Of a DNA stretch of 64,000 bases, positions 55,002-64,000 are shown in pieces; the stretch's first letter is position 1; each line of letters begins with the position of its first letter. The stretch comes from Simmondsia chinensis (lineage: Eukaryota; Streptophyta; Magnoliopsida; Caryophyllales; Simmondsiaceae), in assembly GCA_018398585.1 (NCBI GenBank), contig JAGTTD010000011.1, positions 8,741,001 through 8,805,000 on the forward strand. The letters are read 5' to 3'. The translations under genes were made by a program, and so were the position numbers. The notes under the pieces were generated by a model that worked only from the letters and a program-made list of their open reading frames with translations, had not been told where the DNA came from and did no database searches.

Positions 55002-55468
55002 TGAATAATTCTGAGCTTAACTCAGTGCCACGCTAACTGAATTTTAGAACAACACAAGCACAATTCTCAATCTAACACCAGCAGATCAAGACTTGATCTG
55101 TTCAACCGTATGTGAATTTAATTGATCACAATCAAGTAAATTTGCAGCAAAAACCTAAAACAACAGATCACTAATTCTGAACCGTGACCTCACTGACACT
55201 TAAAGCTCAACACAAGCTAAGATTTCATATCAGTTGCAATCTGACCTTGACTTGCTGAAATTTGAACATGATCGTATTTTTTTTTTTTTGGTTGATTGTT
55301 TGCAACTAGCAATAAAGCTTGACACAATACAAACTCAATTTAGTTGAATTTGATTCAACTAAATCAAATGCAAAGCATTTAAATTCTCTTGCGCAGCAAT
55401 AACAATCTGATTTTGAATTTTCTTGATTAGGAGCTCGATTGGAAGCCAAACGAGGTTCTGATACCAAT
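55002..55468 (-). other. Leader of element D with PBS
   Basis: Untranslated. Holds the PBS at the right edge (minus strand TGGTATCAGAACC, 2 nt from the LTR) and a poly-T run on the plus strand (55279-55289) matching the poly-A after the PBS in array A leaders. Confidence 0.75.
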
Positions 55469-56076
55469 TGTTATGCTCATGATTGGATCATAAGCGTAAG
55501 CTAAGTAAATTTAGGATAGATTGAGAGTATGAGATGAGAAAGAAGTGAATTGAGATGAGAAATTAGAGAATTTAGAGTTAGATGAGATAAGAAGGGAAAG
55601 GAGATGAGAAATAGAGAGAGTTATATGAGAGAGAGAAGGTTTGATCTCAAATTGAGATTGAATGAATTTTGAATTATTACACAACTACTACTTATAGGCA
55701 AACGAAGCAAGCAAATACATTGAATCAAGACTCTAACTAACTAATCGACTCACACTAAAAATATCTAGGTCCAAGGAAAGATCTAACTAAATAAAATATC
55801 TACTAACTAACATTTGAGCTAATTAGGAGCCAAGCACAACAGACCAGCTGCAGCTACTGCAGGCTTACAATGCAGATGCTAAAGCACTTATTACAACCAT
55901 TACAATGTAACTAAAGTAAGCAATACCAAGCTATTACATCAATTACTAGGCTAACAACATCATAACAGCAACATAATAGCAATAACAGCCCCAAAGCAGC
56001 CACCCGCAGCAGCACACTAGCACCAAACAGAACAATCAGCAACACAGCCCAATCCTTGAATTCTCGGATCATAACA
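55469..56076 (-). repeat. D 5' LTR
   Basis: TGTTATGCTC to GGATCATAACA, then the GATCA duplication. It differs from the 3' LTR by small indels (for example GTTCATGAATTTG missing near 55660). Confidence 0.92.
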
Positions 56077-58607
56077 GATCATCATACAATTTAGATGTTG
56101 TAGCATTAGCTTTAAAAGATAAAGGACCGAGTGTACATTTAGAGATTGCTACTTTAGCCATGAGCTGCACTTGAGGCTCCTCATCTGATGCTAGCACATC
56201 ACCCTCGAGACCTTCTTGAGTAACAACTGCCATGAATTCTAAGGGAAGGGGTAAGGCCATTCTGATGTCAACCTTTTCAGGAAGCATCCCGAATTATATC
56301 TAGATTCCTTAGTCTGCCCTCTTCTCAGGGTTGTCAACCATGGGTGTATCTTGATCTTACTATTGAAGACTAACATCAGTCGGCATTATTTATATTACTG
56401 GCCTAGTATTTACACCTAGATAACCGTAGCCTAGAACGAGCGCCTCAAAAACGGGCACTCAGTGACGGCGGCCCAAAAAGGGCTGCCAAATGACGGGTAC
56501 CCAGAGATCAGGTCCCAAAGGCGGCCGGTCACTGACGACCGCCCAAAGGATAGGTGTCCAGCACCCCCCGAATTTGACTTCTAAGCTCTATATAAAGGGG
56601 AAAAGACCTTTCATTCTCTTATCCTCTATGGACTCCTTAGTCCACTCCCTCTCACTCTCTCTCTCTCACCCACTTCCTCTCACTCTCTCTACCACTCTCA
56701 CTCTCTCCCGCTCCACTATAGGCCTTGTAAAAGGCTTAGAGATATTAGGAAGGGCGTGCAGCTAGAGCTTCAGTTTAGCTTATCCTTACGAACCCCATCT
56801 TATACAGGGCTCCAATACGATGATTAAGCACACTGACAAAATTCGTCGTAAATGGGAATGCCCTACTCTGGAGTTGGTCCTTGAGATCAACCTCTGATGT
56901 TCGAGATTCTTCCATAGGCCAAGGGAAGTCTTCTTTGTGGAAACCGTTTTTGATGTTAGACCATGTTGAGGTGACACAGTCCAGCGGTTCCACTAAGTTA
57001 ACACTGAGAGGGGAATACTCCTCCTCATTCTCAGCTGATTTTAGGGCTAAGGAGCCCTCGATGAGGTGATCCCACCAAGATTCAAGCCCTTCAGAAGATC
57101 AGGGACTTGCCCATCTCTCGAGTTTCTTCTAAGTTAGCCCTTCACTAATAGTAAAAGGCTTAGACTCAGTCACTGGATCCTTAACATCCACGTGTTCAGC
57201 TTGCTTGTACTTACAGACCCTGGCTTCCTTTGGAGAAAGTCTAGTTAAGCAAGAATCAAGAGCAATTCTGTGATGGGCTGGCTTTTTCCATAACTGCCTT
57301 CTTTTCTGAGTTTGAGTAAGGTTGAAAGGGCCAAATGCCTCTTGATTAAGGTGATTCCTCTTCCACAAATTACTGAACTTGATGCCTGAAGGCTGATATC
57401 CTAACTGTCGTGGTGCCAAATTTCTGTCCATGTCCAGTAAGGTGTACTTCGGGTTCTTCCTAGGATCCCCTGCCCATACATTGATCTTAGTCTTCAAGGG
57501 AGAATCCTTGACTGGATCGCTTCTTTGAGGTCTCTCAGATGGAATCTTTAGTTCCAACAGAGGATCAATAGGGTAAATATGCTGGTGAAGTAGCCTGAGT
57601 TTCCTCATTACAGCTTGTATTCTCCCGCATCAATGTTTACATGCCATGTATGACATTCTTTCTAGGTCGTAAGATATTTTTCTTGACTAGTTAGATTTTG
57701 GGAAGATTCCTGATTACCACTGATTTCAATAGCTAATTCGCTAGCCATTATCAGCATAATGGCAGAGTTATTGCGGAGCTTGATCAGCAAATTCTTGAAA
57801 ATGGCGCACTTGTTAGTAGGATGGAGTTTGTGATGTGCCAACGACATATCCTATCATCCAAAGTGCGTACTAGTCTTGGGAATCCTAGCAACCCTTTAAT
57901 GACCAACCACTTGAAAAGATGGTTAGCCACTTCCCCTATGGCCATCACTGAGAACCATTTTCCTTCTGTATTAGAAGAAAAGTTTAGTTTGGACACAACA
58001 TGGTTCAATTTTGTCAACGATCTCAACTATGTTGACTAAAAAGGACTAGGGAAAAGGTTTTTATCGACATTCATTTGTCCTCCCTGGAAGATCAATTCCA
58101 TTGCTTATATGGCATCTTGAGCCATGTTTCTCAAGATCACACAGTTCTTTGTTGAATGAGTTAGCGAATCATGCCACTTATAGTATACCATTCCCTTATT
58201 TGAGTTGCGATTCATTTATCGGTGCTTACCCGTAATTTGGAGTTTATTATTTGCCTCGAGCCCATCTAATATGACGTTGGCTCTAGAGAGGTCAAATGAA
58301 TATTTTCTCAACTCTTGGGACAGATAAGACTTCCTGGCTTTGATATCCTTCTTAATCACAGGAATACAAACCATGGGAGTTCCCTTGACGTATTCATCTA
58401 TGTCAATCTCGTATGGAGGATCTTTTCCCTCCTCGATCAAATCATGCACCTAGGTCCCGTACACGCTATTTTTCTTAAAGCTTTCTTCTTTTAAGATCGC
58501 TTTGTATCTAGCGGCACATTCTGCCAACTAAGGAAGCATAGTAAAATTAGAACCTTCAAATTTCTTCCTAAATTCAATATCCAAGGTGTTAAGGGCCAGC
58601 TTGGTGT
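56077..58607 (-). pseudogene. H gag C-terminus, zinc-knuckle-like motifs and pre-protease region
   Basis: Minus strand right to left. 58607-58210: YTKLALNTLDIEFRKKFEGS and LIEEGKDPPYEIDIDEYVKG. About 58190-58100: YYKWHDSLTHSTKNC, a C-H-H-C knuckle whose first Cys is Tyr. About 57850-57790: a second, similar HHKLHPTNKCAIFKN. 57608-57129: a 159-codon frame of unknown role (INVWAGDPRKNPKYTLLDMD). 56993-56775: PFTTNFVSVLNHRIGALYK. 56287-56077: LPEKVDIRMALPLPLEFMAV leading into the protease left of D. Multiple frame changes and stops. Confidence 0.65.
56395..56770 (+). promoter_or_regulatory. Promoter-like or solo-LTR-like block inside H
   Basis: The minus-strand H coding pattern breaks here. The plus strand shows a GGCGGCC/GACGGC-rich block (56460-56560), a strong TATATAAAG (56589-56597), and a CTCTCTC-rich tract (56640-56715). 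This order (GC block, TATA, pyrimidine tract) looks like an LTR or promoter, but I could not find matching TG...CA ends with a target duplication. Confidence 0.4.
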
Positions 58608-58612
58608 ACTCA

Positions 58613-58994
58613 TGTTATGATTCAAGATAAATCTTTATCATAACATAGGGGATAATAGAGTATGAGATGAGAAAGAAGTGAAAGGAGATGAGAAATAGAG
58701 AGAAATTTAGATGAGAGAGAGAGAGAGAGAAGTTATCAATATCATTCAACAATAGTCTTTCTTACAATGCAAGACCACTACTTATACTAATTCTACCCTA
58801 GCCTAGGTGATTACAAGGGAAAATATCTAATAATTTACTTCACCTAGACAAACCACTTAACTTACCTTTTAACCGACATTCCCTCCAAAATAACTAGATT
58901 ATTACAAGTACTAATATGACTAATACTAGAACTTAAACTACTTTATTACAATCAATGACTACTTAGTGCTTAAATCCAATCCCGGGTCATGACA
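58613..58994 (-). repeat. E 3' LTR
   Basis: TGTTATGATTC to GGTCATGACA. Contains (GA)n at 58715-58731 on the plus strand, i.e. a CT tract on the element strand. Confidence 0.92.
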
Positions 58995-59011
58995 ATACTC
59001 CCTCCTTTAGA

Positions 59012-59031
59012 GATTCTTGTCATCAAGAATC
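59012..59031 (-). promoter_or_regulatory. Pre-PPT stem-loop, element E
   Basis: Minus strand GATTCTTG-ATGA-CAAGAATC, 8-bp perfect stem extendable by one A-T pair. Compared with array A and D (CATTCTTG...CAAGAATG) both bases of the outer pair have changed while pairing is kept. Confidence 0.7.
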
Positions 59032-59132
59032 TTAGTAGAGAGGTTGTAGACTTGAAGAACTCTTGATGTAGATCTGTCTCAATATGTAAAATGCTAGTAG
59101 TTGCTGACATTGAAGCTTTACAAGTGAGGCTC

Positions 59133-61796
59133 TCACCTCAACTTGAGGTTACTTCTTGACTTGTATGTATGCTGCAACACATCCAATTCTGCTCCTATAA
59201 CTGCTCCAAACCCAATTCTGATCACTTCTCCAAACACAATTCTAATCAACTTTAGCCCACCTCTTGTAGTTGTGCTCTCATTTGTCAGCCACATGATGTG
59301 GAAAAGCTTGCAAATCTCCTCCCATTTGAGAGGCTTCACAATGAAATGCTCATTGCTATTGAACATGACTTGTTACCGATTTTCACAAATTTGCATACCA
59401 TTCTCCATCTTTCTCTTCATGTCTTTCCCACTTGTAGTCGCTATAACAGAAAAACAGTCCCCAATAGCTCGCGTCGAGCTTTGAGTCCCCTCCTCTGCAG
59501 CCATTTCTCTTCTTTCCTTAGCAAGGAATGCTCTTAATCTCATACTTAGCTCTAGGTCTTGTAAATTTTAATCGAACTAATCACTAACAGCAGACCCCTT
59601 GGAATCCATAACCATATGATCTTGTTGCTTGTAAAATGACTTTGCTGCTTCACCCAAGTGATGAAGTTGCTGTTGGAGTAAAATTCCAAGGAATTCAAGA
59701 GGCTTTACATTAGCTTGGACCCTTGGAGGATGCCCTTCACCCTTAATTTGGCTCACACAAGCACCTAGCTCCTGTCCAAACTGCACTGCTAATTCATCAT
59801 CTGAAGCCAACAAATTTTGTTCGAATTGACATTTAAAGCCAAACTTGAACTCTTGAATGCCATTATATCCTATCCACTCAGCCTTCCTCACTTCTTTTCT
59901 CACTATGGAACTAATTTTGAACTCAATTCTTCCACTCCATGGACTTCAAAGATGAGATTGATCAACCGAAGAATGTTGCAACACTACTTCTCTGCTGAAT
60001 TTGTCTTTGCTGAAATTAACAATTAGCTCTATCTCCTTCTGATCAGGAGGCCTGTTGTTGGTGTTCTTAGATGAGTAAACATCAACTCCCCTCAATTGAC
60101 CCAACACCTTGATCTGATTTAGCAAATTCCCCAGCTGAAATGAACCTATTGCTTGCATTAGATAAGAAACAGAATGCTTCTTGACTGTATTTGCTTGTAT
60201 TGCAGTAAGAATAAGCTGATTTCTTGATGAATTTACATCTTTTCTGAGTGAATTCCCCTGTCCTGGATTAAAAGGCCTCAAAAGAGTTTGCCATTGAGCA
60301 TGATCTTACAATTTTTCCAGCTGAACAGATTGTTCTGCAACTGTAACACTTTGATATTTCACTGAATTTTGTTGCACTACAGCAGCTTTACCCTAATCCC
60401 TTGCTAAAATCTTCATTTTGCTGCCTTCTTTAACACCCTCTTAATCTAAGAAGATGCTCCAAGTCTATCAATTGACCACAACACCATCCTAGGATGCCCC
60501 AATTCCAAATCCTTGATCATGTCATACTTGTCAAGAAACATCTTATTTTCCTTGAGAAGTAGAAAATCTGGAGCACTTCCCTTGTAACCTATAAATGGTC
60601 TTTCTAATGCTCTCAATCTCTCACTTGAATAACACTTCCTCTGGTTAAGGTGAGTCACCAAATTGATCTCAATCCCTTGCTGCAACGTGAACTTCACTCG
60701 TAACTTCATAATGCTAAGAACTTTAATGTATACTTGTAATTTCTATGCTGTAATATCTAGTAGCTCTAACACTTGCAATAGCTTACTTTAATTCTGAATT
60801 GGGGCTGCCACAATAGAGCTGAGCTTCTACAACTTCTGAAATTAAACCCAAACAAGATTAGTTTGAGTTCCAAAGCAGGGTGTGATGTTCATTTCTTGAT
60901 TTACAGCTGCAGCACCTTATTCCTTCTGAATCCAGCACTGTCAGTGGAATTTTGGCCCTTGTTCTACTACGTTTGGTGTGTCCCTACCCAAGTTTTGTCA
61001 ATGTTCTCCCTTCCCGGATCAAATGGTCTCATTTGAACCTGATTTGTAGCTGTAAAATCACCTTCTTGCAGCAATGAAGGGTCAAGAACACTTTGTACTA
61101 CTGCTACATTCAGCTCTGTTGTTACCTCAACCTTATCTTGCATTTTCCGATCATGTGGCTACTGTACCACTTCAATCCGATCCCATTCCACTTTCATTTG
61201 ATCCTTTGAATAAAAATTAACCTCATTAACCTGGTTTATTGCTGCACATTCCAATTTCAAGATGTTTCCAGCACAAACAACCACTTGACGCTCGACTTCT
61301 TACTCAAACTCCTCAATTACTTCAACCATTGATTCTTTAACACATGCGAATCTCGAAATGTCATTCTCTCTAAGAGAGAGTTGATCTAATGGCATAGAAT
61401 CCAGCCCCTTAGCTTGACAATTATTAGGTCCTATCGCCTCTAGCTCCCCTTCCCTTTTATCACACACCTTGAGGTAGCTTATGTCCATAACAGAACGTCC
61501 AAAAAAGATGTTCTCCCATGTAATGAACTGAGAGCTAAGTCAGCACTCCTTCTTGTATAATAACTAATGTGAGCCGTATCCTCAGTGATGGAAGTTGAGA
61601 TCACCTCGATACTTTCAAGAGGACCGTAAGGCCAAAATACTTGATAGAGAACATCCTCATTTATAAGGTAAAGAGGCTTTAATACTTTGACAATAAGTCC
61701 TAACAACTTGAACCGAAGCTGGATCGAGCCAACGCGGGTTTGCATATTGTACCATTTTGACAATACTTGAATAGAATCCAGTGAGGACAATTGCAC
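59133..61796 (-). pseudogene. E protein: PTB-like RRM, linker, domain shared with D, C-terminal block (frameshifted)
   Basis: Minus strand. RRM about 61700-61460: LIVKVLKPLYLINEDVLYQV, FWPYGPLESIEVIS, then ISYYTRRSADLALSSLHGRT. The final strand (MDISYLKV) is in another frame from 61488, so a one-base change in a T run splits the fold. The match to plant PTB homologues (YP.N.DVLHQVFSPYG, YQTRQSA.., L.GR) is clear by eye. Next comes a linker with MRPFDPGREN, then the D-shared domain (60709-60440: IEINLVTHLNQRKCYSSERL, LERPFIGYKGS, RMVLWSIDRLGASS). The later part has MRPFNPGQGN (60281). The end carries VKPLKWEEICKLFHI (59366-59300), a relative of VKPPPKPGEEVQGFKKL. Several frameshifts. Confidence 0.78.
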
Positions 61797-62554
61797 CTCA
61801 GTAGTTCAAGATCGAATTAATGTAATGTCCACACTCTAACTGATTCAGCTTCTTGTTCACTAGAACAACACTTTAAGCTAACAAGGTCTTAAGTGTGGAA
61901 CTTGGTTCAAGATCACTTGCAGCAGGTTCAATATGTAATAAGCTAGATTGAGTCCAAATCTTGCTTAATCAATGACTCAAATATCACAAGAATTAGCTAC
62001 CGCACACACAAACAACAAGATTTTTGAACTAAATTCACGATCAAGCATAACCTGACAGTTAGAACCTGTTGCCGATGCAGCAAAGTCTGAGAATCTGGAC
62101 AGCTAACTGAAATCTTAATCCAATGCAACACTGAGTAACAAAACCTAACTTGGATGCAGCATGAACTGAAATTTCAACAGTTGAAGCACAATTTCTTGAT
62201 CACACACCACCATAATTGAACCTGGTCTCAGTCTGAAGATAATGCAGCAAATTCACACAAATCCTGAGTCAATCGCAAGCTTTTTCCAAGGACTTCAAAG
62301 CAATGAAGATCAGCTCCAATTTCTAACTTCCTCCAGCTTGAATCAATACAAGCTTAACCTAATTGAAGTAAATTCAACTAAGCCAAATGCAAGTCATCAA
62401 ACTACAGCAAAGAAGTAGCTAAATTTTTATAGTAACCGCAAGTTTATTAATTAAGAATTCAAAATTGAACTCCTAATTAATTTGCAATGCGATCAAGGAT
62501 ATTTGATATCAAATTATGCTTGATTTGGAATCAAATCAAGGCTGTGATACCAAT
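61797..62554 (-). other. Leader of element E with PBS
   Basis: Untranslated, about 0.75 kb, with the minus-strand PBS TGGTATCACAGCC at the right edge. No ORF or RNA gene recognised. Confidence 0.7.
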
Positions 62555-62930
62555 TATTATGATTCAAGATAAATCTTTATCATAACATAAGGGATAATAG
62601 AGTACGAGATGAGAAAGAAGTGAAAGGAAAAGAGAAATAAAGAGCAATTTAGATGAGGGAGAGAGAAGCTATCAATATCATTCAACAGTAATCTTTCTTA
62701 CAATGCAAGACCACTACTTATACTAATTCTAGCCTAGCCTAGGTGATTACAAGGGAAAATATCTAACAATTCACTTCACCTAGACAAACCACCTAACTCA
62801 CCTCTTAACCGGCATTCCCTCTAAAATAACTAGATTATTACAAGCACTGATATGACTAATACTAGAACTTAAGCTACTTTATTACAATCAATGACTACTT
62901 AGTGCTTAAATCCAATCCCAAGTCATGATA
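62555..62930 (-). repeat. E 5' LTR
   Basis: First dinucleotide TA (mutated), ends AGTCATGATA, then the ACTCA duplication. On the element strand a CT-rich tract (TTCTCTCTCCCTCATC type) precedes the 3' end. Confidence 0.92.
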
Positions 62931-62935
62931 ACTCA

Positions 62936-63669
62936 ACCTCAGGAAAGGCTACAGTGCATTTTAACCTGGCTGGCTTGAATCGGTTAATATATTCTTCCAT
63001 TGACTCGCGTGGCTTCTCTCTCATTCGAGCCAAGTTTGACATGGAAGTTCCTAATTCCATTTTTGAGAATTGGGCCTGGAATTGCATGGACATGTTGTCC
63101 CAATAGTAAATAGAATAAGGGGTAAAGCTGATACCACCGGAAAGCGGTCCTAGTCAATAAGTTAGGGAGCAGCCCTAATTTGAGATGTTAGTTATCTGCC
63201 ACTTCTCTACATTAGCAATTAAACCTGGCCATGTCCTCAAGAGTAGAAACAGTCTCTTCTCTGAAAAGAGGCTAAACTTGGGAATTTTGTATGCTCGAGG
63301 AAATGGGTAATCCTTGTTTTTGTAGTCAGGGTAAGGCTTACTATACAAAGGTCTATTGACCCTTGTAAGGCCGGGCTTATACATTTGCTCAATGAGCATG
63401 GCTAATTGATCATGGAGGGGAAGGTTAGGCTCATGATTATGCGCCTGCCACTGCCCTCCAAGCGGGTGAGGATCTCGAGGGGGATTTGCTGGATACTCCA
63501 TAACACCCATCACAATCGGGTGTGGGACCTGGATAAACCCCTTGATCATAATGGCTATGCACTTGGTTGGAATAAAGTATGCCCCAGCAGGGCCTAGGTT
63601 ACATGGCATGCTTGGAAACATGCCAGTAGCAACAGGCTGTTGGTTCATTCTCGCTTGACCACCCTGCAA
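62936..63669 (-). pseudogene. H gag N-terminal and capsid-like part
   Basis: Minus strand. 63669-63175: proline-rich N-terminus then RPLYSKPYPDYKNKDYPFPR and YKIPKFSLFSE, a typical pre-capsid segment of plant gypsy gag. 63110-62936: MSMQFQAQFSKMELGTSMSN, LARMREKPRESMEEYINRF and RLKCTVAFPEVE, the conserved retrotransposon gag core. One frameshift lies between them near 63180. The frame is cut by element E. Confidence 0.8.
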
Positions 63670-63941
63670 GTCATGATCTTAAGGAAGTGGGTTGTTATTT
63701 TACTCCCCAGTGTGATAAGTATGAGGAGGTCTAGGATAAGAAGCTTGGTTCCCAAAAATAGGGACCTGACGTTGCATTCCTAGTTCTAGGCCTTAAGTGG
63801 ACCTCGAGGCAACCTCCACTACTTGTGGAGGGTACGAGCGGCTATGTCCCGTATCTCGGGGACAAGTAATGACTGTGCAGTGGGGTTGAGATCCCTAGTG
63901 GCTAAAGAAGAAATTTGAGTAGAGGATCATTGGGTGGGCTG

Positions 63942-63994
63942 GGTTGGGTTTGGGTAATTCATGAGACCCATTAATACCTAACCCAAACCCAACC
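63942..63994. repeat. GGTTGGGTTTGGGT inverted repeat at the right window edge
   Basis: GGTTGGGTTTGGGT (63942-63955) and its exact complement ACCCAAACCCAACC (63981-63994) with a 25-bp spacer. Such GGGTTTGGG-type motifs occur in plant interspersed repeats; the feature may continue beyond the window. The 63670-63940 stretch before it has only weak H-like sequence. Confidence 0.5.
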
Positions 63995-64000
63995 AAGACC

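Larger units (their letters stand above)
52676..56076 (-). mobile_element. D: non-autonomous LTR element in H, related to array A
   Basis: LTRs 52676-53291 (616 bp) and 55469-56076 (608 bp). Perfect target duplication GATCA (52671-52675 and 56077-56081). PBS on the minus strand is TGGTATCAGAACC, followed by TCGTTTGGCTTCC as in array A. Polypurine tract AAGGGAAAGGGAA at the left LTR. The LTR end, leader start and C-terminal protein blocks resemble array A, so D is a diverged single-copy relative. No pol. Confidence 0.93.
58613..62930 (-). mobile_element. E: non-autonomous LTR element in H encoding a PTB-like RRM
   Basis: LTRs 58613-58994 (382 bp) and 62555-62930 (376 bp). Perfect target duplication ACTCA (58608-58612 and 62931-62935). 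PBS on the minus strand is TGGTATCACAGCC. Polypurine tract AAAGGAGGGAGTAT at the left LTR. No pol. The internal region (3.56 kb) holds decayed coding sequence with an RRM, the domain shared with D, and the VKP...F block. Inserted in the H gag frame, so younger than H. Confidence 0.93.
52394..64000 (-). mobile_element. H: minus-strand Ty3/gypsy element interrupted by D and E
   Basis: Three collinear segments (52394-52675, 56077-58612 and 62931-64000) read in order on the minus strand as gag, knuckle region and protease once D and E and their duplications are taken out. RT and later parts are missing on the left, where H abuts element C. No LTR of H was identified with certainty. The gag/protease style (long gag, C-H-H-C knuckles, KDNGTAINMLPL protease box) is that of the non-chromovirus plant gypsy elements (Tat/Ogre-Athila side); the exact lineage is an inference. 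Confidence 0.8.

Noticed and set aside
63942..63994. GGGTTTGGGT words as interstitial telomere repeat
   Set aside because: Plant telomere repeat is TTTAGGG; these words are different and arranged as one inverted pair.
1..64000. tRNA genes at the many TGGTATCAGAGC sites
   Set aside because: Only the 12-13 nt complementary to the tRNA 3' end are present, next to LTR ends. No cloverleaf around them.

Overview
The window is repeat-dense nuclear DNA from a flowering plant, probably a eudicot. It is AT-rich and almost every kilobase belongs to an LTR retrotransposon. Most primer-binding sites match plant initiator-Met tRNA (TGGTATCAGAGC or close variants). I see no intact host gene, rRNA, tRNA or CRISPR array.

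Layout: (1) 1-3345, the 5' end of a minus-strand Ty1/copia element. (2) 3346-5822, AT-rich DNA with fold-back elements and degenerate repeats. (3) 5823-17417, a decayed minus-strand Ty3/gypsy element (G1). Inside it lies a complete-length minus-strand chromovirus (G2, 9532-15734, target duplication TTGTC), whose integrase is itself interrupted by a 5'-truncated LINE (11033-11632, 13-bp target duplication). (4) 18364-33929, array A: seven 726-bp LTRs alternating with six internal regions of a non-autonomous plus-strand element. (5) 33930-48576, a plant-mobile-domain (PMD)-like pseudogene with a G-box/TATA promoter. It is split by a plus-strand chromovirus (F, 36384-47421, target duplication AACCT). 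F's 3' LTR is split by array B (41808-47335, target duplication TCTCC), a second LTR tandem array with four LTRs and three internal regions. (6) 48577-52393, element C, non-autonomous, whose single long frame encodes one PTB-like RRM, a coiled coil and an acidic tail. (7) 52394-64000, a minus-strand gypsy (H; gag, knuckles, protease), cut by two further non-autonomous elements: D (52676-56076, target duplication GATCA) and E (58613-62930, target duplication ACTCA). E also carries a PTB-like RRM.

Most interesting points: the non-autonomous elements form one biological group. They share pyrimidine-rich (UCUCU/UCUU) sequence near the 3' end of the LTR, expected to lie in the RNA leader, and a small stem-loop just before the polypurine tract whose outer pairs change in a compensatory way between families. 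Two of them, in different LTR lineages, encode an RRM resembling polypyrimidine-tract-binding protein. My inference is that the captured RRM recognises the element's own pyrimidine-rich leader RNA. Separately, two unrelated families have independently become head-to-tail arrays with shared LTRs and target duplications only at the outer edges, as expected from LTR-LTR unequal recombination after one insertion.

Coordinates of LTR ends were indexed by hand from TG...CA termini, adjacent PBS/PPT and flanking duplications. Percent identities and dates were not computed.
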